A stretch of 34,592 bases of DNA from assembly GCF_008017455.1 (NCBI RefSeq), contig NZ_VRTY01000068.1:1-34592 (forward strand), read 5' to 3'. The notes below the pieces were generated by a model. It worked only from the letters and a program-made list of their open reading frames with translations, searched no databases and was not told the DNA's origin. This document shows positions 29,834 to 34,592 of the stretch, in pieces. Numbering within the stretch: the stretch's first letter is position 1; every line of letters starts with the position of its first letter. Position numbers and translations under genes: made by a program. The stretch is from Pontibacter qinzhouensis. GTDB taxonomy: Bacteria; Bacteroidota; Bacteroidia; Cytophagales; Hymenobacteraceae.

Positions 29834-30247
29834 ATGACGATGGATCCAGCTACTCAACATACAGCAGCAGAGCAACCCACTTCCTATACATTTACAAAAG
29901 AAGAACGCTTGTGCAGTAAGCGCCTCATAGGGCTGCTGTTTAGCAAGGGTTCTTCTTTTAATGTATATCCGTTGCGGTTTATTTACAGTACGCCGCCCGA
30001 ACCCATGCCTGAGGTTACGCAGTTACTAGTAACGGTACCCAAGCGCACCTTTAAACTGGCTACCGATCGTAACCGCCTTAAGCGGCAGATCCGGGAGGCA
30101 TACCGCCTGAACAAGCACATCCTGCACGCTGCTCCAGCGCAAGCTCCCCGCTTGCTGGGCATTCTTTACATCGGTAAAGAAAAAAAATCCTTTGAATTCA
30201 TTCAGAAAAAACTAATTTCCGGTTTGGAACGTTGTTTGATAAAGTAG
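29834..30247 (+). CDS. rnpA: Ribonuclease P protein component
   Basis: 137 residues. FTKEERLCSKRLIGLLFSKG near the N-terminus, VTVPKRTFKLATDRN, then the RNR signature RNRLKRQIREAYRL identify the protein subunit that helps RNase P RNA cleave tRNA leaders. The start at 29834 gives a 15-residue polar leader before the conserved YTFTKEERL; the ATG at 29840 would also serve. It sits directly downstream of rpmH, as expected. The usual further neighbours (yidD, yidC) are absent; an S41 peptidase follows after 31 bases. Confidence 0.95.
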   Translation: MTMDPATQHTAAEQPTSYTFTKEERLCSKRLIGLLFSKGSSFNVYPLRFIYSTPPEPMPEVTQLLVTVPKRTFKLATDRNRLKRQIREAYRLNKHILHAAPAQAPRLLGILYIGKEKKSFEFIQKKLISGLERCLIK

Positions 30248-30278
30248 TCTTTATCAGCATCTCCCTAATTGGAAATAT

Positions 30279-31928
30279 ATGTATAAGAAATCTGTTGTTG
30301 GCTTTGTCCTTGGCTGCTTTGCCATCGGGCTGGTCTCCTTTAAGTCCGATTCTGAGCGTTTCTTCGAAATAGCCAAGAACCTGGATGTTTTTGCCACGCT
30401 CTTTAAAGAAGTAAATACCTATTATGTAGATGATGTGCCGCCAGCCAAACTGGTGCGCACCGGTATTGACGCGATGCTCAAGTCGCTGGACCCTTACACC
30501 AACTATATTCCCGAAGACGATATTGAGGATTTCAGAACCATGACCACCGGTCAGTACGGCGGTATTGGCGCTTTAGTGGGCTCTCGCGACGGCAAGGTGG
30601 TGGTGCAGATGCCTTACGAGGATTCGCCGGCCCACAAAGCAGGACTTAACATAGGAGATGAAATTGTGAAGATTGATGGAGTGGCTGTAACAGGCAAAAA
30701 CTCCTCCGATGTTAGTAAGCTTCTGAAGGGGCAGGCTAACACGGTACTCAAGCTTGAGGTTCGGAGCTACGGACAGACCAAAGCCAGAACAGTAGAACTT
30801 ACCCGCGCCAACATCAACGTAGACAATGTATCGTATGCCGGCATGATCGACGATGAGATCGGTTATTTTCAGCTGTCGGGCTTTACCATGGATGCTGGCA
30901 AGGAAGTGAAAACTGCTGTGCAGAAGCTGAAAGAGCAGGGAGCTAAAAAGATCATTTTTGACCTGCGCGATAATCCGGGCGGGTTGCTGCACGAGGCGGT
31001 TAACATCTCGAATGTGTTTGTAGACAAAGGCAGAGACATTGTGAGCACCAAGGGCAAAGTAAAAGAGTGGAACAAAACCTATAAAGCCCTGGATGAGCCA
31101 CTCGATAAAGAAATTCCGTTGGTTATTCTGACAAGCTCCCGCAGCGCCTCCGCCTCCGAAATTGTGGCCGGCGTTATGCAGGACTACGACAGAGCTGTAC
31201 TGGTAGGAGAACGTACCTTTGGCAAAGGACTGGTGCAGGCTACACGCCCACTGTCTTACAACTCGCAGCTAAAAGTTACCACAGCTAAATACTACATTCC
31301 GAGCGGCCGCTGCATTCAGGCCATCGATTATGCCCACCGCAACGAAGATGGCAGCGTGGCTCAAATTCCGGATTCTTTAAAGGTAGCTTTTAAAACAGCG
31401 AGCGGACGCACCGTATACGACGGAGGCGGTGTTAGCCCTGATGTGGAGGTAGAGCAGCATAATTACGCTGAGATCGTGAAAACTATGGCCTCAAAAGGGT
31501 ACTTCTTCGATTTCGCGAACAAATATAAAGTAGAACATGCCTCCATTCCGCCAGCCAAACAGTTTAAGCTTTCAGATGCCGACTACCAGAAGTTTGTAGC
31601 CTATTTAGGCGATAAAGATGTTTCGTATAGCACCAAGGTAGAAGAGGAGTTGAAAGAGTTAGCCGAAAGAGCCAAAGAAGGAAAGCACTACGACGACATC
31701 AAAAGCGACCTCGACGCCATCAAAAAGAAAGTATCGCACAACAAAGCCAATGACCTGACCCGCTTTAAAAGCGAAATAAAAGAAGTGCTGGAAGCTGAGA
31801 TAGCCTCTCGTTACTACCTGCAGAAAGGCTACATCGAAGCAACGTTCGACGATGATCCGGATATTCTGGCAGCAAAGCGTGTGCTGAACGATCCGCAGGA
31901 ATATAAAAGCTATTTTAAAGTAAAATAG
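30279..31928 (+). CDS. S41 family C-terminal processing peptidase (CtpA-like)
   Basis: 549 residues with an N-terminal signal or anchor helix (about 6-20), so active in the periplasm. A PDZ domain covers about 90-170 (GGIGALV, AGLNIGDEIVKIDGV). The catalytic dyad is Ser291 (in SRSASASEI) and Lys316 (in GERTFGKGL), 25 residues apart as in E. coli Prc. DLRDNPGG precedes it. A C-terminal helical region (from about 430) of Lys/Glu-rich sequence matches Bacteroidota S41 proteins. It trims C-termini of periplasmic or lipoprotein substrates. It is close enough to rnpA for cotranscription, with a terminator at 31949-31978. Confidence 0.93.
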   Translation: MYKKSVVGFVLGCFAIGLVSFKSDSERFFEIAKNLDVFATLFKEVNTYYVDDVPPAKLVRTGIDAMLKSLDPYTNYIPEDDIEDFRTMTTGQYGGIGALVGSRDGKVVVQMPYEDSPAHKAGLNIGDEIVKIDGVAVTGKNSSDVSKLLKGQANTVLKLEVRSYGQTKARTVELTRANINVDNVSYAGMIDDEIGYFQLSGFTMDAGKEVKTAVQKLKEQGAKKIIFDLRDNPGGLLHEAVNISNVFVDKGRDIVSTKGKVKEWNKTYKALDEPLDKEIPLVILTSSRSASASEIVAGVMQDYDRAVLVGERTFGKGLVQATRPLSYNSQLKVTTAKYYIPSGRCIQAIDYAHRNEDGSVAQIPDSLKVAFKTASGRTVYDGGGVSPDVEVEQHNYAEIVKTMASKGYFFDFANKYKVEHASIPPAKQFKLSDADYQKFVAYLGDKDVSYSTKVEEELKELAERAKEGKHYDDIKSDLDAIKKKVSHNKANDLTRFKSEIKEVLEAEIASRYYLQKGYIEATFDDDPDILAAKRVLNDPQEYKSYFKVK

Positions 31929-31948
31929 ATTATCTGTAAAACAGGAAG

Positions 31949-31978
31949 AAGGGTGGTGCCACAGGTGCTGCCCTTTTT
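31949..31978 (+). terminator. Intrinsic terminator of the S41 gene
   Basis: AAGGGTGGTGCC (31949-31960) pairs with GGTGCTGCCCTT (31964-31975) using G-T wobbles, three-base loop, followed by a T run to 31978. Confidence 0.8.
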
Positions 31979-32028
31979 GCTTTAATGGCTCTGCCGCAAA
32001 GGTGCTTTTTTCTATGGCAGCCTTTGAG

Positions 32029-32036
32029 TAATTTTG
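32029..32036 (+). promoter_or_regulatory. -7 box for tsaB
   Basis: TAATTTTG, a perfect TAnnTTTG, 24 bases before the tsaB ATG at 32061. The -33 zone reads TTT rather than TTG, so the promoter is likely but weaker than the tRNA and rRNA promoters. Confidence 0.5.
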
Positions 32037-32060
32037 TTATTCATAAACATTTCCTCACTC

Positions 32061-32759
32061 ATGCCATTATTGTTAGCACTCGAAACATCATCTACGGTTT
32101 GTTCTGTCGCACTTTTTAAAGGCGAGCAGCTGCTGGGTTCTTCAGAACTGCAGATAGAGAAGTCGCATTCTTCGCATATTACCGTCATGATTTCGCAGTT
32201 GCTCGATAATTGCCAGGTAACGTTGGGGCAGTTGTCGGCAGTGGCAGTATCGGGAGGGCCTGGGTCTTATACCGGTTTGCGCATCGGGAGTTCTGCTGCT
32301 AAGGGCCTTTGCTATTCTCTGGATATTCCGTTAATCGAAGTGTCCACGCTAAAAGGTTTAGCTGCTCAGGCTATAGAAGCTACTCCTAACCCGGAAAGGT
32401 TTTTGTTCTGCCCCATGCTGGATGCCCGGCGTATGGAGGTTTACACGTGCCTGTTGAATCATAAGCTGGAGGAAGTTGTTTCTATAGCACCGGTCATTGT
32501 ATCTGAAGGCTTTCTGGAGAAGGAGTTGGCGGAGCAGCCGGTTATTTTCTTTGGGAGTGGGGCCAGCAAATTAGAAACGCTGAAAGATGGCATAGCCAAC
32601 GCTCTTTTTATAGATAGCATCTTGCCTTCGGCTAAACCGATAGGTAAACTGTCTTTAGAGAAATACCAGCAAGAGCTTTTTGAAGATGTAGCGTACTATG
32701 AGCCCTTCTACCTGAAAGAAGTATACATAACAACACCAACTAAGAATAAAGTAAATTAG
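32061..32759 (+). CDS. tsaB: tRNA threonylcarbamoyladenosine biosynthesis protein TsaB
   Basis: 232 residues from the ATG at 32061 (MPLLLALETSSTVCSVALF); the TTG at 32034 lies in the -7 box and would add nine residues with no family match. TsaB is the non-catalytic partner of TsaD in making t6A37 of ANN-decoding tRNAs. AVSGGPGSYTGLRIGSSAAKGL (about 62-83) is the ASKHA-fold signature of TsaB. Full length for the family. The DUF2480 gene starts eight bases after its stop, so they form an operon. Confidence 0.94.
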   Translation: MPLLLALETSSTVCSVALFKGEQLLGSSELQIEKSHSSHITVMISQLLDNCQVTLGQLSAVAVSGGPGSYTGLRIGSSAAKGLCYSLDIPLIEVSTLKGLAAQAIEATPNPERFLFCPMLDARRMEVYTCLLNHKLEEVVSIAPVIVSEGFLEKELAEQPVIFFGSGASKLETLKDGIANALFIDSILPSAKPIGKLSLEKYQQELFEDVAYYEPFYLKEVYITTPTKNKVN

Positions 32760-32767
32760 AAATAAAG

Positions 32768-33280
32768 ATGTCAGAGCTGATAAATAAAGTGGCACAAAGT
32801 GCCCTGGTTACATTAAACCTGGAAGAGCTGCTTCATCCGGGAGAGCGTGTCGTATATGACATAAAAGATAATCTTTTCCATGGCCTGATCTTGAAGGAGA
32901 AAGACTTTAGAGCCTTTGTGAAAGAACATGACTGGTCTGCCTACGATGGTAAAAACGTAGCCATCATCTGTTCTGCCGATGCCATTGTGCCTACGTGGGC
33001 GTATATGCTGCTGGCAACAAAGCTGCAGGCGTATGCGAATTACTATGTGTTCGGAGATCTGGAGGCACTAGAGCAGGCACTGATGCAGGAAGCCATCTCA
33101 AAAATAGATCCGAATGAGTACCAGGATGCGAAGGTGGTGGTGAAAGGATGTGGCAACATACCTGTGCCTACTTATGCTTATGTAGAAATTATGCGGAAGC
33201 TCTTGCCTGTAACCAGCAGCGTTATGTACGGAGAGCCATGCAGTACAGTGCCGCTGTACAAAAAGCCAAAGGCAATATAG
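32768..33280 (+). CDS. DUF2480 family protein
   Basis: 170 residues, soluble. VYDIKDNLFHGLILKEKDFR, CSADAIVPTWAYMLLATKLQ and VVKGCGNIPVPTYAYVEIMR are the conserved blocks of DUF2480 (PF10652), a Bacteroidota-restricted family. Two conserved Cys (near 75 and 130) and Asp/His residues could bind a metal, but no function is known. It follows tsaB by eight bases and shares its promoter. I see no clear terminator after it; repeat B copy 12 lies 180 bases further. Confidence 0.9.
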   Translation: MSELINKVAQSALVTLNLEELLHPGERVVYDIKDNLFHGLILKEKDFRAFVKEHDWSAYDGKNVAIICSADAIVPTWAYMLLATKLQAYANYYVFGDLEALEQALMQEAISKIDPNEYQDAKVVVKGCGNIPVPTYAYVEIMRKLLPVTSSVMYGEPCSTVPLYKKPKAI

Positions 33281-33458
33281 AAGCGTAACACTTGGGGCAG
33301 TCGGTAAGGCTGTTATAATGAAAGAGCAATAGTGCCGGAACTTGTGGAAAGAATTAATTCAATCTTGCTGCAGTTACGATGCTGTTGCTCTTCTTGTATA
33401 AAGCTGATTAACTTAATCGGAAGAATCAGCAAATGCATGGGTATTGACACAAAAAGGT

Positions 33459-33516
33459 GACCCTTGACCAAATCTTAACAAAAACCTTTCTGAAGGCTGA
33501 TTTCATTAGAATAATT
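33459..33516 (+). repeat. Repeat B, copy 12
   Basis: GACCCTTGACC at the 5' end, CCTTTCTGAAGGCTGATTTC in the middle and ATTAGAATAATTC at the 3' end. It lies between the DUF2480 gene and repeat A copy 3 in the 664-base stretch before the rRNA promoters, which otherwise has no gene that I accept. Confidence 0.78.
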
Positions 33517-33567
33517 CCTCCTGTGCAAAAAGTGGAGAAGCACCCTGCCTGCTTAATAAAAAACAAT

Positions 33568-33741
33568 CGCTGTTAATAGTCTTCCGTAGGGAGGCTACTA
33601 ACTTAGCATGCATCTGGAGGAACTCCGTTCCGGGCAGGTTGCAGCAAAGGCTTCGAAGCGTCTTACAGGGTAGCAAGCAGGATTCAGGAATCCAATTTTC
33701 ATGTAATGTTTGAAGTCCTCCTGCCGAAGACGCCAAACAGC
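33568..33741. repeat. Repeat family A, copy 3
   Basis: 174 bp. The left end (CGCTGTTAATAGTCTTCCG, 33568-33586) and right end (GAAGTCCTCCTGCCGAAGAC, then AAACAGC, to 33741) are imperfect inverted repeats of about 34 bp. Central GGAGGAACTCCGTTCCGGGC (33616-33635). It is the shortest of the three copies and sits about 200 bases upstream of the first rRNA promoter. Confidence 0.78.
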
Positions 33742-33943
33742 AAGCACTACTTTTTGTACAGGAGGTAAAAATTTAGAATGGATAGTTATATAATGCCTTA
33801 CCAGGCGCTGCCTGAGGAAAAAGTTCTCCCCCACGGAACCAACTGTGCTCTGGCAGCTGTTACCCCTCCGCCTGCGAGGTAAAAAGAATCCCGCTGATTA
33901 CGAGGGCCTTGCGAAATACTTCCGGTAATCGCAGTCGCGGCGC

Positions 33944-33973
33944 TTGGAAAACGGGAAAGGTTTGCTACTTTTG
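33944..33973 (+). promoter_or_regulatory. rRNA operon promoter P1
   Basis: TTG (33944-33946), exactly 19 bases, TACTTTTG (33966-33973), followed by CATCCCC. First of four tandem promoters. Confidence 0.82.
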
Positions 33974-34047
33974 CATCCCCATCCGGCAGGGACGGGGGAG
34001 CGGCCGAGGGGCCGGAAAGGAGTTGGAAAAAAAGTTTGCCTCGGTGC

Positions 34048-34077
34048 TTGCGGATTTCGGAAAGGTTCTTACCTTTG
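34048..34077 (+). promoter_or_regulatory. rRNA operon promoter P2
   Basis: TTG (34048-34050), exactly 19 bases, TACCTTTG (34070-34077), then CATCCCG. The spacer contains TTTCGGAAAGGTTCT, which is similar to that of P3. Confidence 0.85.
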
Positions 34078-34171
34078 CATCCCGTTTGAGAGACAAGGCG
34101 GATCGGCGGGCCAGGCAGTGGCCGCCGGGGAGGGGAGAGAAAAAAGATTGAAAATATTTCTCCTTTTTCTT

Positions 34172-34201
34172 TTGCAACTTCGGAAAAGCTTCTTACCTTT
34201 G
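34172..34201 (+). promoter_or_regulatory. rRNA operon promoter P3
   Basis: TTG (34172-34174), exactly 19 bases, TACCTTTG (34194-34201), then CACCCGC. An A/T-rich stretch (34139-34170) directly upstream could act as an UP-like element. Confidence 0.85.
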
Positions 34202-34301
34202 CACCCGCTTCTAAAGGGAAGCGATTCTGAAAGCCGCCGTAACAGGGGCCGGCAGGGTGAAGGCGGGAGGAAAAAAAGAAGAAAAATATTCCTTCGATCG
34301 C

Positions 34302-34331
34302 TTGCAGAGAGAGAAAAGCTTCTTACCTTTG
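34302..34331 (+). promoter_or_regulatory. rRNA operon promoter P4
   Basis: TTG (34302-34304), exactly 19 bases, TACCTTTG (34324-34331), then CATCCCC. An A-rich tract (34269-34290) lies upstream. This is the promoter nearest to the rRNA genes. Confidence 0.85.
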
Positions 34332-34337
34332 CATCCC

Positions 34338-34592
34338 CTTCCGGAACGGACGGTTCGAAGGTTCGGGAAATAAGGCAGATTACGAGTGCAAGCCGCTAAG
34401 GGTAGCGGCACAAGAGGAGGAAGTTGTCCTTCACTAAGTTCTTTGAGAGACTGATAGAGACGAAATTTAAAATCCGCGCGGGCAGATAGAGATATCACCT
34501 GCGTCAATTCTAGAGATAGTAAAAAAAAGGAAAGGCCGGGGTCGGACAGACACATTGGTGGCTTTTATAGCTACCGCAGATTTTTCATACAA
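34338..34592 (+). ncRNA. Leader of an rRNA operon, upstream of 16S rRNA (cut by window end)
   Basis: Transcribed spacer after P4. It contains a perfect hairpin (GCCGCTA 34392-34398 with TAGCGGC 34403-34409) and a boxA-like GTTCTTTGA (34438-34446) for Nus-factor antitermination. The window ends in TTTTTCATACAA; Bacteroidota 16S rRNA genes usually start ..ACAATGAAGAGTTTGATCC, so the mature 16S should begin within a few bases of 34592. No coding frame here has protein character. The identity is inferred from the promoters, boxA and this junction, because 16S itself is outside the window. Confidence 0.75.

Noticed and set aside
33778..33882. 34-codon frame with a GGAGG sequence upstream, between repeat A copy 3 and the rRNA promoters
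   Set aside because: Short, no family signal, ends in Pro-rich sequence, and Bacteroidota seldom rely on Shine-Dalgarno sequences. Not enough to call a gene.
33909..34399. Overlapping long frames across the rRNA promoter region, rich in Arg, Gly and Lys
   Set aside because: They run straight through four promoters and purine-rich spacers; the open length comes from base composition, not coding.

Overview
The window looks like chromosome from a member of the Bacteroidota, most probably order Cytophagales (a Hymenobacteraceae/Pontibacter-like organism; the genus is an impression, not a result). Reasons: many promoters of the Bacteroidota type TTG-N19-TAnnTTTG, few Shine-Dalgarno sequences before starts, lineage-typical families (DUF2480, Wzi-like outer-membrane protein, monomeric isocitrate dehydrogenase, the DDQVHFREPG form of dihydroorotase), and a moderate-GC coding sequence with AT-rich, repeat-filled intergenic DNA.

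Layout. 1-6.5 kb: the tail of an unknown gene, a secreted CarboxypepD_reg-like protein, a VOC/PhnB-like protein, a Wzi-family protein (minus), a FemAB/GNAT-like protein overlapping upp (uracil salvage), and a small membrane protein. 6.6-10 kb: a DEAD-box helicase and an AI-2E family transporter (both minus), separated by a 920-bp gap packed with nested small mobile elements. 10-21.1 kb: dihydroorotase (pyrC), tRNA-His, a PfkB sugar kinase, a small hydrophilic protein, dnaX (with a probable programmed -1 frameshift site), an M16 peptidase lipoprotein, and a SWIM zinc-finger protein with a small CcbP-like protein. 21.1-23 kb: an AT-rich accessory island with a repeat copy, the orphan 3' end of a group II intron, a HigBA toxin-antitoxin pair, an attC-like palindrome and an unknown gene, arranged like integron cassettes without an integrase. 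23-33.3 kb: monomeric isocitrate dehydrogenase, a geranylgeranyl-reductase-like flavoprotein, an M61 peptidase, rpmH-rnpA, an S41 processing peptidase, tsaB and a DUF2480 protein. 33.3-34.6 kb: repeats, then four tandem promoters and the leader of an rRNA operon; the window stops at what should be the first bases of 16S rRNA.

Most of the genes are housekeeping: pyrimidine supply (upp, pyrC), translation and RNA processing (tRNA-His, rpmH, rnpA, tsaB, rRNA leader, RNA helicase), replication (dnaX), central metabolism (icd) and envelope or periplasmic proteolysis (M16, M61, S41, Wzi).

The unexpected content lies between the genes. A repeat of about 60-70 bp (called B here), with the conserved end CATTAGAATAATTT, occurs at about 12 intergenic sites. 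It is often joined to a palindromic repeat of about 95 bp (C). A third family (A, about 175-215 bp, long imperfect terminal inverted repeats) has three copies. One A copy is split by a 150-bp MITE with a perfect 8-bp target duplication, and one B copy is split by a 361-bp element with a perfect 9-bp target duplication. No full-length transposase, phage gene, CRISPR array or restriction system was seen.
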